From positions 558,001 through 622,000 of the forward strand of contig NZ_SIZW01000042.1 in the NCBI RefSeq assembly GCF_009866805.1: a DNA stretch of 64,000 nucleotides, written 5' to 3'. This document shows positions 1 to 8,772 of this stretch, one piece after another. Position numbers and translations under genes: made by a program. This stretch comes from Schauerella aestuarii (GTDB lineage Bacteria > Pseudomonadota > Gammaproteobacteria > Burkholderiales > Burkholderiaceae_B). How positions within the stretch are numbered: the first letter of the stretch is position 1; the number at the start of each line of letters is the position of its first letter. Below the pieces are notes generated by a model. That model saw only the letters and a list, made by a program, of their open reading frames with translations, was not told the DNA's origin and searched no databases.

Positions 1-64
1 GCTTGAGCGCTCCGACGGCCGACGCATGAGCGCGTTGTGGTTGCGTTATGGTCGCGGAGGCTGA
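1..64 (+). CDS. 3' end of an unidentified gene (partial)
   Basis: Reading from base 2, an open frame runs in from the window edge and stops with TGA at 62-64. About 20 residues are visible, ending in a basic/aromatic tail (SALWLRYGRGG). The codons are GC-rich like the neighbouring genes, so this is probably a real C-terminus, but too little is present to name a family. Antisense reading or chance openness cannot be excluded. Confidence 0.35.
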   Translation, partial: LERSDGRRMSALWLRYGRGG

Positions 65-158
65 CATCATTCGAATGTGATGCTTCGCGGCGCCTGTGAG
101 GCCCCGGCCGCTTGATTCCGCGCGCCCCCCATGGCGCGCTTTAAACAATAGGAACGTT

Positions 159-1013
159 GTGACGGATATTTTCGCTTCTGCACCGATCGTCGGGCGCTCA
201 TCTTTCGTTTTCCGACCGGTCCGTCGAGCCGCGCAAAGCATGTTGATCGCGACCGCCGTTCTGCTCGCGGGTTGTGGCTCATCGCCCAAAGATACGATCA
301 GCCTTGCCAATCAGAAGGCACCGTCCAGCGCCTCGTCCGGCACTCCCGGCGATGCCGGCAGCGTCTCGGTCAAATGGTCGCGTACCAAGCCGGGCTGCAC
401 CGGCCAGTGCCCCACGATCGACATCGATTCGGTGGCCTTCCCCGGCGAACCCAAGCTCACCGAACTGGTCGACCACGTGCTCGCCTTCATGACCGGCGTC
501 GATCGCCAGCAAAACCTGCCGTACGACACGATTGCCGGATACGTCGACTACTTCTGGCAAACCGCGCAAGCTCGGGATGCCACATCGCTGCGGGGCAAGG
601 TGCGCGCGAGCAGCGGCAATCTGATCGTGGTCGAATTGGGCACCACGCAAACCCTGACGGGGGCGGCGCACGCCATCCCGGCCACACAGTTTCTCAATTG
701 GGATCGGGCGCGCGATCGCGTGGTGGCATTGGATGAAGTGGTGATACCTGAACGACGCGCGGCCTTCGTGGAAGCCATGCGTGCCGCGCACACGCGCTGG
801 AAGCAGACCGTGGACGATGCCAAACGCGACCCGGCATCTTTCAACCGGATGTGGCCATTCCAGGAAACCGACAATTTTGCCCTCACGTCCGACGGCATGG
901 TGCTCAAGTACGACGCTTACGTCATTGCCCCGTATGCCGCCGGCCAACCTGAACTCACGATCCCCTATACCGCGCTGCAAGGCATCTTGCGGCCGGGATG
1001 GATGCCGAAGTAA
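159..1013 (+). CDS. DUF3298/RsiV-like exported lipoprotein
   Basis: Predicted 284-residue envelope lipoprotein. I chose the GTG at 159 because AGGAAC lies just upstream and this start gives an arginine-rich n-region (R19, R22, R23), a hydrophobic core and a lipobox L36-A-G-C39. An ATG at 240 would leave a signal peptide with no positive charge. The mature part has a short Ser/Gly linker, a Cys pair (GCTGQC) and an (alpha+beta) domain ending in the pattern Y-x-I-A-P-Y-A-A-G-x-x-E-x-T-I-P-Y near the C-terminus, which resembles the DUF3298 domain of RsiV/PdaC proteins. RsiV binds lysozyme as an anti-sigma factor, but no sigma factor is adjacent here. Role unknown; possibly glycan or lysozyme binding. 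It stands alone and converges on gdhA. Confidence 0.75.
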   Translation: MTDIFASAPIVGRSSFVFRPVRRAAQSMLIATAVLLAGCGSSPKDTISLANQKAPSSASSGTPGDAGSVSVKWSRTKPGCTGQCPTIDIDSVAFPGEPKLTELVDHVLAFMTGVDRQQNLPYDTIAGYVDYFWQTAQARDATSLRGKVRASSGNLIVVELGTTQTLTGAAHAIPATQFLNWDRARDRVVALDEVVIPERRAAFVEAMRAAHTRWKQTVDDAKRDPASFNRMWPFQETDNFALTSDGMVLKYDAYVIAPYAAGQPELTIPYTALQGILRPGWMPK

Positions 1014-1050
1014 AGGCTTTACGGATGCGGCACCCACCCGCACATATAAC

Positions 1051-1085
1051 AATGAGAAACGCCCGCGATGCGGGCGTTTCTCATT
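1051..1085. terminator. bidirectional rho-independent terminator
   Basis: A perfect 16 bp inverted repeat (arms 1051-1066 and 1070-1085) with a 3-base loop. The core is GC-rich (CGCCCGC) and the arms end in AAT...ATT, so T-rich tracts follow on either strand. It lies between the convergent lipoprotein gene and gdhA and can stop transcripts from both sides. Confidence 0.8.
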
Positions 1086-1207
1086 GGTCGTGGTCTGGCG
1101 TCAATTCAGCATTCGCCTACCCACCTATCGCCACGGGGAGTGTCCGACAACGCTTCATTGCCTGCAGCGCCGGTGGCAACTCAGATGCCGTCCGGCGCCC
1201 TCACCGC

Positions 1208-2500
1208 TTACGGATACAAGCCGCGCACCTGGCGTGCTTGCAGGATGCGCGTGCACGCCACGATAAACGCGGCGGTACGCAGCGTGACCGAATGCTCGCG
1301 GGCGACGTGGGATACGGCGGCGAACGCGTCGCGCATGATGCGCTCCAGGCGATGATTGATTTCGTCTTCGCTCCAGAAGAAGCTTGAGAAGTCCTGCACC
1401 CACTCGAAATAGCTGACCGTGACGCCGCCGGCGTTGGCGACGACGTCGGGGACGACCAGAATGCCTTTGTCACGCAAGATATCGTCGGCCTCGGGGGTCG
1501 TGGGACCGTTGGCGCCCTCGACCACGACCTTGGCGCGCACGCTATCGGCGTTGCCGGCATGGATCTGGCTTTCCAGAGCCGCCGGGATCAGGAATTCGGT
1601 TTCCAGCGCCCAGAAGGTGTCGCTGTCGATGGCTTCGGCGCCGCCAAATCCGCCCACACCACCGTGCTGAGCCACGTGGGCCAGCAGATTGGGCACATCC
1701 AGGCCGAATTCATTGTGAATCGTGCCGGTGTGATCTTGCGCGGCGATGACTTTTGCACCGGTTTCGTGGAACAGACGCGCAGCGGTGCCGCCCACGTTAC
1801 CAAAGCCCTGAACGACCACGCGCGCACCGACCACGTCGAAACCGATGTCACGCGCGGCTTCGCAGCCGACGACGAACACGCCGCGACCCGTTGCTTCGAC
1901 GCGACCCAAGCTCCCCCCCAATGCGATCGGCTTGCCCGTCACCACGCCGGTGGACGTCAGGCCTTCGTTCATGGAGTACGTATCCATCATCCAGGCCATC
2001 GTTTGCGCATTCGTATTCACGTCTGGCGCAGGAATGTCTTTGGACGGGCCGATGATGACGCCGATCTCGGTGGTGTACCGGCGCGTCATGCGTTCGAGTT
2101 CGGACTGCGACAGCGTGCGCGGATCCACGCGAATGCCGCCCTTGGCACCGCCAAACGGCAGGTTGACTGCCGCATTCTTGATCGACATCCACGCCGAGAG
2201 CGCCATCACTTCCGACAGCGTCACATCCTGGTGAAACCGTACACCGCCCTTACCGGGACCGCGCGAGGTGTTGTGCTGCACGCGATAGCCTTCGAAGTGC
2301 GCCACCCGACCATTGTCGAGTTCGATCGGTACATCGACGATCAACGCACGTTTCGGTCGCTTGAGCGTTTCCACCCAGCGTGCCAGCGAACCCAGATAAG
2401 GCGCCACCCGATCGACCTGCTGGAGGTAAACCCCCCAAGGACCAAGGTGGGTGGGATCGAGATAGGACGGCAAAGCATCGGCGGGCGGTAAAGACGACAT
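1208..2500 (-). CDS. gdhA: glutamate dehydrogenase (Glu/Leu/Phe/Val family)
   Basis: 430-residue enzyme interconverting glutamate with 2-oxoglutarate plus ammonia in the cytoplasm. The substrate domain has the catalytic-lysine motif PFGGAKGG (K120) and the PAPDVNT segment (158-164). The Rossmann domain has GFGNVGG (232-238). An Asp (D256) near the end of the second strand would fit NAD+ rather than NADP+, but that is inference. The ATG at 2500 is chosen over an upstream in-frame ATG because GGAGA lies 6-7 bases before it and the family N-terminus begins here. An AT-rich leader with a possible promoter precedes it, so it is probably transcribed separately from the ankyrin gene upstream. Confidence 0.95.
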   Translation of the reverse strand: MSSLPPADALPSYLDPTHLGPWGVYLQQVDRVAPYLGSLARWVETLKRPKRALIVDVPIELDNGRVAHFEGYRVQHNTSRGPGKGGVRFHQDVTLSEVMALSAWMSIKNAAVNLPFGGAKGGIRVDPRTLSQSELERMTRRYTTEIGVIIGPSKDIPAPDVNTNAQTMAWMMDTYSMNEGLTSTGVVTGKPIALGGSLGRVEATGRGVFVVGCEAARDIGFDVVGARVVVQGFGNVGGTAARLFHETGAKVIAAQDHTGTIHNEFGLDVPNLLAHVAQHGGVGGFGGAEAIDSDTFWALETEFLIPAALESQIHAGNADSVRAKVVVEGANGPTTPEADDILRDKGILVVPDVVANAGGVTVSYFEWVQDFSSFFWSEDEINHRLERIMRDAFAAVSHVAREHSVTLRTAAFIVACTRILQARQVRGLYP

Positions 2501-2529
2501 GCGCGGTCTCCATTGATTGGGATGGCAGC

Positions 2530-2559
2530 ATTCTAACGAACAAACCAATATGGCCCCAA
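2530..2559 (-). promoter_or_regulatory. possible sigma-70 promoter of gdhA
   Basis: On the minus strand TTGGGG (2559-2554) and TAGAAT (2535-2530) are separated by 18 bases and sit about 30 bases before the gdhA start. An unusually AT-rich tract (about 2560-2590), like an UP element, lies just upstream. The match is moderate and no start site is known. Confidence 0.4.
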
Positions 2560-2644
2560 TTAAATTTAAATAAAATTAATTAGGGACATATTGATTTGAC
2601 GGCGTCATGTTGCGTTTGTGCAGCGTATCGCTGCACCGCTCATC

Positions 2645-3691
2645 CTAAGGGGAATCCGGCAATTCGTCATCCTGGCTTCCAAGCCCCAGCCCGCGTACAC
2701 CGCCGACGCCGGAAGACTGTCCAGCAGAGGTGCTGCCGTTTGCGCCGCCATTGGAACCCGTCGTGCCCGAGGCCGCTCCCGGCGCAGCACCGCCTGCATT
2801 GCCGCCTACGCCTGAACCGCCCGCGGATTGCGCCCCTGCACGACTGCCGCTCGTGGGCGCCAATCGGCTTTCAGGATCCGCGCCGCCTGCGCCCGAACCA
2901 GACGACCCACCGCTGCCTCCACCGCCACCAAACATCACGCCGCCGCCACCCGCTGCTGCGCCGCCACGGGACCCGCCGTTGGATGCGTTCTCGCCGGGGA
3001 CCGGTCGATCGGCACTGCCACGACGTTCCCGATCACGCACGCCACTGGCGGATTCGAGCGTTTCTGCCAGACGCGTTTCCTTCACCGAGCGCGCCCAATC
3101 GGCCGCACTCAACCCTTGAAGATTACGCGTGGTTGGGTCCGCACCTGCGGCGAGCAGGCGATCGACCACTGGTTTGCTGCGGGAGTAAGCCCCCATCATC
3201 AAGGGCGTCGTGCCATCCGGCGCGGGTGCGTTAACAATGGCGCGCTGTGCGAGCAACAGATTGACCGTATCGATCTTGCCCTTGGATGCCGCGTAGTGCA
3301 GAGGCGTCCAGCCCAGACGATTAACCTGGGCACCACGCGCGATCAGCGCCTTGGCACGCGTGGTTTCACCGAGCACAGCCAGAAACATCAACGGCGTTTC
3401 GTTTTGACGGTTGGCAGCGTTGACGTCGGTACGCGGATCTGCGGCAACCAAGTCATAAACTTTCCAGGCCTTGTCTCGCATGGCCTGCATGATCGTCGGC
3501 TGACCATCGGGCGTTGCCCGATTTGGATTGGCACCCTGCTTGAGCAGGGGCGCGATGCGATGCGCGTGGTCGTTGGTGACATACACCCACCAGTCGCTTG
3601 CTTCGTCAGCCACCGCTTGGGCGGCGAAGAGCGCAAAACCACATGCAAAAAGTGTTTGCATCGTTACGCGCCGAATGATCGGTCCCACCAT
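2645..3691 (-). CDS. exported ankyrin-repeat protein with glycine-rich tail
   Basis: 348 residues from the ATG at 3691, which has AGGAGA seven bases upstream. Residues 1-28 form a Sec signal peptide (basic RR, hydrophobic core, cleavage after AVA), so the protein is probably periplasmic. Residues about 35-215 hold roughly four to five ankyrin repeats, with clear cores G-W-T-P-L-H-Y-A-A (127-135) and G-T-T-P-L (160-164). From about 235 to 340 the chain becomes low-complexity Gly/Ser/Ala with runs of glycine, then ends in an acidic tail. Such periplasmic ankyrin proteins occur downstream of tatD in related Burkholderiales. Partner unknown; ankyrins usually bind proteins. The tail length is likely variable between strains. 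Confidence 0.85.
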   Translation of the reverse strand: MVGPIIRRVTMQTLFACGFALFAAQAVADEASDWWVYVTNDHAHRIAPLLKQGANPNRATPDGQPTIMQAMRDKAWKVYDLVAADPRTDVNAANRQNETPLMFLAVLGETTRAKALIARGAQVNRLGWTPLHYAASKGKIDTVNLLLAQRAIVNAPAPDGTTPLMMGAYSRSKPVVDRLLAAGADPTTRNLQGLSAADWARSVKETRLAETLESASGVRDRERRGSADRPVPGENASNGGSRGGAAAGGGGVMFGGGGGSGGSSGSGAGGADPESRLAPTSGSRAGAQSAGGSGVGGNAGGAAPGAASGTTGSNGGANGSTSAGQSSGVGGVRGLGLGSQDDELPDSP

Positions 3692-3780
3692 GGCTGTCTC
3701 CTGGAAACCCGCCTTCAAAGCACGCAACATGCCCGAACATGAGGGTTTACTTCAATGTTTTCACTTTAAATATTTAGGTT

Positions 3781-3809
3781 TAAATATACGTCCCAAACCA
3801 CTGATTCAA
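3781..3809 (-). promoter_or_regulatory. possible promoter of the ankyrin gene
   Basis: On the minus strand TTGAAT (3809-3804) and TATTTA (3786-3781) are 17 bases apart, within the most AT-rich stretch of this part of the window (about 3755-3845). They lie some 90 bases before the ankyrin start codon. Sequence match only. Confidence 0.4.
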
Positions 3810-3886
3810 GACGGTTTTTTTAATATATCTAGAATTTACTTTAAGATGACCACGACGTCGGCGCCAGCGGTGTGAATCAGAAGCAA

Positions 3887-3909
3887 CGGCGTCACCATGG
3901 ATGACGCCG
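3887..3909 (-). terminator. hairpin after tatD
   Basis: Perfect 8 bp stem CGGCGTCA/TGACGCCG with a 7-base loop, placed 6 bases beyond the tatD stop on the minus strand. The following tract is only weakly T-rich, so termination may be inefficient. Confidence 0.5.
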
Positions 3910-3915
3910 CAATCC

Positions 3916-4686
3916 CTAGCGCTGCGCCTTGCCGAACAGCGTGAAGAAATTATTGGTCGTGGCACGTGCGACATCGGCAACCGAAATTCCCCGCAACTCG
4001 GCAATCTTCTCGGCCACGTGCATCACCTTCGAGGGATCGTTGGTTTTGCCCCTGAAAGGCACCGGCGCCAGATATGGCGAATCCGTTTCGATCAGCAGGC
4101 GATCCAGGGGCACGCGAGAAGCCACATCGTGGAGCGTGGTCGCGTTCTTGAACGTGACGATCCCGGAAAGCGAAATGTAAAAGCCCAACGCCAACGCCGC
4201 TTCCGCCACTTCCCACGATTCGGTAAAGCAGTGCATGACGCCCCCTGCCTGCTGCGCCCCTTCCTCGCGCATGATCCGCAAGGTATCGTCGGGCGCAGCC
4301 CGCGTATGGATGATGAGCGGCAGTCCGGTCTCGCGGCTCACCTGAATATGGGTGCGAAAGCGATCCCGTTGCCAGTCCAGTGGCTCTTTGAGGCGAAAGT
4401 AATCCAGACCGGTTTCGCCAATGGCGATGACTTTGGGGTGCGCGGCGAGCGCAATGAGCTGCTCGGCGGTCGGCTCGATCGTGTCCTCATAGTCGGGATG
4501 CACGCCAACCGAGGCCCACAAATGAGGATACGGCATCACGCCGTCGATCAAGCCCTGCCAATCGGGCAGATTCACGCTCACCACCAAGGCATGCGTGACC
4601 TGATTTTGCGCCATGCGGTCAAGGATCGCGGGCAGATCGGCGGCCAGATCGGGGAAATTCAGATGACAATGCGAATCGACGTACAT
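3916..4686 (-). CDS. tatD: TatD-family metal-dependent hydrolase (DNase)
   Basis: 256 residues, the usual size of TatD/YcfH proteins, which are TIM-barrel metal-dependent hydrolases with reported 3'-5' DNase activity. All expected metal ligands are visible: H6-x-H8 (DSHCHL), E91 (GETGLDY), H127 (IIHTR), H152 (MHCF) and D202 (ETDSPYLAP). It is the last gene of the mltG-tmk-holB-tatD group, 24 bases after holB. In many proteobacteria a pilZ gene lies between holB and tatD; none is present here. Confidence 0.93.
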   Translation of the reverse strand: MYVDSHCHLNFPDLAADLPAILDRMAQNQVTHALVVSVNLPDWQGLIDGVMPYPHLWASVGVHPDYEDTIEPTAEQLIALAAHPKVIAIGETGLDYFRLKEPLDWQRDRFRTHIQVSRETGLPLIIHTRAAPDDTLRIMREEGAQQAGGVMHCFTESWEVAEAALALGFYISLSGIVTFKNATTLHDVASRVPLDRLLIETDSPYLAPVPFRGKTNDPSKVMHVAEKIAELRGISVADVARATTNNFFTLFGKAQR

Positions 4687-4710
4687 AACGCGGCAAGGCT
4701 TAAAGTGATA

Positions 4711-5781
4711 TCAAGCCTGGCAGGATAGCACCACGCGCTGCAGCGCCGCATGGATGAAAAGCTTGGCATTCAAGGGATGTGTGGCCAATGTGCGCTGGCG
4801 AGTCAGCCATCGCGCGCCCTCCGCCAAGGGCTCGGGCTTGGCACGGGCCGCGGCAGCCGCGCTGGCTTTCGCCAAGGCGGGAAAATAGCGTACCGGTGCC
4901 CCAACCTGGGCCAGCGACAGATCGATGTACAGCCGCTGGAGGGTATCGATCCACTCGGTGGCAGGGGTTTTTTCGATCGTGTCCGCCATCGCGCCAACGT
5001 CAGGCGGTTGTCCACGTGCGAGGGCCTGCAATAGCGCGGCGGCCCATTCCGGGCATGCGAATTCGCGCGTTTGCGAGCGTTCCAGTGCAGCGAGCGGCGC
5101 GCCGCCGGCCGCTGCCAGCCAAGCATCGGGCGTTGCCACACCCTGCTCACCCAACCAGAGTAGCGCCTGTACGCTGTCCGGCGTCGCCATCGGCAGCCGG
5201 CGGCATCGCGACAACAACGTCGGCAACAGGCGGTCGGGCGCATCGGCCACGATCAGGAGAATCGTGTGCTCGGGAGGTTCTTCGAGAATTTTCAAAAGCG
5301 CGTTGGCGGCCATCACGTTAAGCGCTTCGGCGGGGTACAGCAGCGCCACTCGCCATCCGCCGCGATGCGTTGCCATGTTGAACCAAGGGCCCAATGCACG
5401 GATCTGGTCGATACGGATATCCTTGGAGGGTGCCCGCTTGGCGCTGCCGGAAGCCGGCGCGGCGCTCTCACCGCCCCCATCGCCCTCGTCCGCATCGCTG
5501 GGCGCATCCGCGCCCTCTTCCACCGCCACCGCTTCAGGCCGAATGCGCCGAAAATCGGGATGATTGCCGCTTGCCATCCAGGTGCACGATGGGCAATCGC
5601 CGCAGGCCAATCCATTCACAGGCCGCTCGCACAGCAGACTGGCCGCGGCCGCATGCGCAAACGTCACCTTGCCGATGCCGGTCAACCCGTGCAGCAGCCA
5701 GGCATGGGCGAAACGCTCACGGTCGCCGAGCCACTGCTGGGCCAAATCGCGCTGCCACGGATAAAAGCGCGGCAGGCTCAT
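4711..5781 (-). CDS. holB: DNA polymerase III delta-prime subunit
   Basis: 356-residue clamp-loader subunit of the replicative polymerase. The ATG at 5781 overlaps the tmk stop as ATGA, indicating translational coupling; longer in-frame starts would lie inside tmk. The Walker-A-like loop GLTGIGK is at 32-38. Four cysteines C51, C60, C63 and C66 form the zinc site. The sensor-like segment [11 protein letters not shown] (160-170) is conserved. Residues about 86-118 are an acidic, Ala/Ser/Gly-rich insertion between the zinc module and the rest of the AAA+ domain, which makes the protein a little longer than the E. coli protein (334 residues). Confidence 0.93.
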   Translation of the reverse strand: MSLPRFYPWQRDLAQQWLGDRERFAHAWLLHGLTGIGKVTFAHAAAASLLCERPVNGLACGDCPSCTWMASGNHPDFRRIRPEAVAVEEGADAPSDADEGDGGGESAAPASGSAKRAPSKDIRIDQIRALGPWFNMATHRGGWRVALLYPAEALNVMAANALLKILEEPPEHTILLIVADAPDRLLPTLLSRCRRLPMATPDSVQALLWLGEQGVATPDAWLAAAGGAPLAALERSQTREFACPEWAAALLQALARGQPPDVGAMADTIEKTPATEWIDTLQRLYIDLSLAQVGAPVRYFPALAKASAAAAARAKPEPLAEGARWLTRQRTLATHPLNAKLFIHAALQRVVLSCQA

Positions 5782-6407
5782 GCGCTGGCAGCCATCATGT
5801 CGGCCAGGGAGGCTTCCAATTGCTCGCGAATCGCGGCAATGCTCTGCGTGCCGTCGATGATACGAAAGCGTTCGGGATCGGCGGCCGCTCGGGCGTGATA
5901 CGCGGCTCGCGTACGCTCGAAAAACGCCGCGCCTTCGCGCTCGAAGCGATCGGGTTCGCGGGCGTCGGCCAGCCGGGCGCGTGCAACCTCGAGCGGCACA
6001 TCGAAAAGCCAGGTGCGATCGGGCTGAAACGACGGATGCACCCATTGCTCCAATGTCGCGATACGCGACGCACCCAGTTCACGGCCCCCGCCCTGATAGG
6101 CATAGGTCGCGTCGGTGAAGCGGTCGCACACCACCCACTCGCCGGCCTCGAGCGCGGGCTGAATGACGGTGCGCACATGTTCGCTACGCGCGGCAAACAT
6201 CAACAGGGTCTCGGTCTCGAGCGCCATGGGTTCGGTCAGCACCAACGCCCGCAACCGCTCGCCCAAGGGTGTGCCGCCGGGTTCGCGGGTGGACACAACC
6301 GAAACGCCATGGGCGCGCACGGCATCGGTCAGCCACGCGATGTGCGTGCTTTTGCCCGCACCATCCACGCCTTCAAGCGTGATGAAACGACCGCGTTGTT
6401 GCGTCAT
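5778..6407 (-). CDS. tmk: thymidylate kinase
   Basis: 209 residues. Phosphorylates dTMP to dTDP with ATP, an essential step to dTTP. The P-loop is [10 protein letters not shown] (12-21), the REPGGT motif is at 41-46 and the DRF substrate-binding motif at 95-97, followed by the YAYQGGGRE segment. Its start overlaps the mltG stop by ATGA and its stop overlaps holB the same way, so mltG-tmk-holB are translationally coupled. Confidence 0.97.
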   Translation of the reverse strand: MTQQRGRFITLEGVDGAGKSTHIAWLTDAVRAHGVSVVSTREPGGTPLGERLRALVLTEPMALETETLLMFAARSEHVRTVIQPALEAGEWVVCDRFTDATYAYQGGGRELGASRIATLEQWVHPSFQPDRTWLFDVPLEVARARLADAREPDRFEREGAAFFERTRAAYHARAAADPERFRIIDGTQSIAAIREQLEASLADMMAASA

Positions 6408-7417
6408 GGTGTTCTTCCGAGAATAAAGCGGGAAACATTGCGATTGTGATCGGCCAGATTGGTGGCGAATTCGCTGGTGCCGTCGCCGCGGGAAACGAAA
6501 TACAGAAACTTATGGGTCTCGGGATGGACCGTCGCGCGCAACGCGGCCCGTCCCGGGCTGGCGATCGGCGTGGGCGGCAGACCGTTACGGGTGTAGGTAT
6601 TCCACGGCGTATCGGTTTGCAGGTCGCGCTTGCGAATTCGGCCGTCATACGCCTCGCCCATGCCGTAGATCACGGTGGGATCGGTCTGCAGCGGCATGCC
6701 GATCCGCAGCCGGTTGATGAACACGCCAGCCACCCGATCGCGATCCTGGGTGTGACCCGTCTCTTTCTCGACGATCGACGCCAGGATCAGCAATTGATAG
6801 GGGTCGGCCAGCGGCAGATCGGGATCGCGCTCGGCCCATATCTCGGCCAGGATCGCTTGCGACTCCTTGTAGCCGCGGCGCAGCAGATCGAAGTCGGAGG
6901 TTCCAGGGCTGAAAACGTAGGTATCCGGAAAGATCAGGCCCTCAAGGCTGTCGCCGGTGCCACCCAGGCGAGCCACGATGTCCTTGTCGCTGACGCCGTC
7001 CAGCGTTTGCTTCACATCCGGATGCGCGCGCAGCGCTTGGCGAATCTGCCGCATGTTCCAGCCTTCGACCAACGTTACCTGGCGTTGGCTCATATCGCCG
7101 CGCGCCATGCGCGTAAGCAAAAGCCACGGGCTATCGCCGCGCGAGGCTTCATATCCGCCCGCCTTGATGAGCTTGTCTTGCTCGCTCAACCGCGCCATCC
7201 AGACGAAGCCGGGCTCCCATACGGTCAATCCGGACGCATTGAGTTGCCGCACGATCGTGCGTACGCTGCTGCCGGGTTCGACCACGAAATCGACTTTGTC
7301 GGCGGTCATCGATATCGGCTGCGTTGCCCAATACCAGGCCGCGCCAACACCGGCGGCTACGAGGAGGACCAGCGCCAGCAGGCCGCACGACAGGAAGATA
7401 AAAATACGCTTTTTCAT
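6404..7417 (-). CDS. mltG: endolytic murein transglycosylase MltG (YceG)
   Basis: 337-residue inner-membrane enzyme that cleaves nascent glycan strands and so sets glycan chain length. One N-terminal transmembrane segment (about 5-30) follows MKKR. A LysM-like part follows, then the YceG catalytic domain with ASIVEKET (213-220); E217 corresponds to the known catalytic glutamate. The ATG at 7417 is chosen because it gives a proper signal anchor, although no strong ribosome site precedes it. It heads the coupled mltG-tmk-holB group and is divergent from ygfZ. Confidence 0.95.
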   Translation of the reverse strand: MKKRIFIFLSCGLLALVLLVAAGVGAAWYWATQPISMTADKVDFVVEPGSSVRTIVRQLNASGLTVWEPGFVWMARLSEQDKLIKAGGYEASRGDSPWLLLTRMARGDMSQRQVTLVEGWNMRQIRQALRAHPDVKQTLDGVSDKDIVARLGGTGDSLEGLIFPDTYVFSPGTSDFDLLRRGYKESQAILAEIWAERDPDLPLADPYQLLILASIVEKETGHTQDRDRVAGVFINRLRIGMPLQTDPTVIYGMGEAYDGRIRKRDLQTDTPWNTYTRNGLPPTPIASPGRAALRATVHPETHKFLYFVSRGDGTSEFATNLADHNRNVSRFILGRTP

Positions 7418-7553
7418 AGGAGTGCGAAGTGTAATGGATTGCGCCCCGGCCAGCTTCGGCACATAGCCGGACAGCCGTCGGGGGCAATCGACGATTTACC
7501 AGCGCCGGGGTATATCATCCTGCCTTTAGAGACACCATGCATAAGGCCTCCCC

Positions 7554-8594
7554 GTGACTTTGGACGCTTCGACTTCGCCTTCGGTTTCCGACATTTCGCC
7601 GGCTGCACATGCCGGCGCCGAGCTACCCGCCATCGCGGGGGCGCAATTCGCCCCACTTCCCGAATTTCGCGTTTTCGCAGCCACGGGCGCCGACGCGCCC
7701 GCCTTCCTGCATGGGCAATTGACGCACGACGTGACCGGTCTCGGACCTGACGCTGCCCGCTTCGCCGGGTACTGTACGGCCAAAGGCCGCCTGCTGGCCA
7801 CGATGGTGTTCTGGCATGCCGCGCCCGCCGAAAACGGCGATCCGGTGATTCAAGGCTTCCTGCGTGCCGACATCGCCGAAGCTGTGATCAAAAAGCTCTC
7901 GATGTTCGTGCTGCGTGCGAAGGTCAAATTCTCGTTTCCTGAATTGCAGGTGTGGGGTGTTCAGGCTGAAGCTGCCGCGCAGCAGACCATCCTCGACGCT
8001 GCGGGCGCCGTGCCCGTGACGCCGTGGCGCGCGGCACATCTGCCGAGCGGCACCTGGATTGCCGCGCCCGTCGCCGAAGCGGCGACACGCTGGTGGTGGG
8101 TGGCAGACGAAGCGCAGCGTGACGTGGCCTTGCCCACTTTGCGCGATCGTGCGAGCGAAGGGGTGGCGGCCAGCTTCCGCATGAAAGATCTGCAGGCAGG
8201 CCTGCCTTGGGTCAGCGCACCCACGCAGGACGTTTTCATCCCGCAAACCCTCAATCTGGACCTCGTGGATGGGGTAAGTTTTACGAAGGGGTGCTATCCC
8301 GGCCAGGAAGTCGTGGCGCGCAGCCACTACCGTGGCACGGTCAAACGCCGGATGGCGCTTGGTACGCTCGCCGGCGGCGCCGCTGCCGATACGGATGGCT
8401 TGCGGAATCTGGATATTTTCGACGCCCGCAATCCTGACGAACCCTGCGGCCGGGTGCTGGATGCCGCCGGCCATGGTGCCGTCGCGCTGGTGTTCGAAAC
8501 CACACTGGCCTCACTCCCGGAAGGCGACCTGCGCCTTGGCGCCGCCGACGGTCCGGTCATCCACGTACAGCCGTTACCCTACGCCTTGGCGTAG
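7554..8594 (+). CDS. ygfZ: tRNA-modifying/Fe-S cluster protein YgfZ
   Basis: 346 residues with the glycine-cleavage T-protein-like fold. YgfZ is a folate-binding protein that supports maturation or repair of Fe-S enzymes such as MiaB. The signature KGCYPGQE lies at 245-252 with its conserved cysteine. The only reasonable start is the GTG at 7554, since there is no in-frame ATG near the N-terminus. A six-codon ORF (ATG at 7537) ends with TGA overlapping this GTG, so initiation may be coupled to it. It is divergent from mltG. Confidence 0.93.
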   Translation: MTLDASTSPSVSDISPAAHAGAELPAIAGAQFAPLPEFRVFAATGADAPAFLHGQLTHDVTGLGPDAARFAGYCTAKGRLLATMVFWHAAPAENGDPVIQGFLRADIAEAVIKKLSMFVLRAKVKFSFPELQVWGVQAEAAAQQTILDAAGAVPVTPWRAAHLPSGTWIAAPVAEAATRWWWVADEAQRDVALPTLRDRASEGVAASFRMKDLQAGLPWVSAPTQDVFIPQTLNLDLVDGVSFTKGCYPGQEVVARSHYRGTVKRRMALGTLAGGAAADTDGLRNLDIFDARNPDEPCGRVLDAAGHGAVALVFETTLASLPEGDLRLGAADGPVIHVQPLPYALA

Positions 8595-8772
8595 CGCGCG
8601 TTCGCAACGCGGGTTGGCTCAAGGCAGAATCGCCTCGAGCCGGGATGTGGAACATGCCGATAGATGGCATCTGACCGGCAGGCCGCAGTCACGAAGCATG
8701 AACGCGCGGCCGGATTGTCGCGCGTCCTTCAGGCATCGCGTGCCGAGGGTCCTTAGCGGACCCTGCGGACCC

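Noticed and set aside
8746-8764. Hairpin AGGGTCC/GGACCCT after mmsB as a terminator
   Set aside because: The stem is perfect but no T-run follows on either strand, so termination is not supported.
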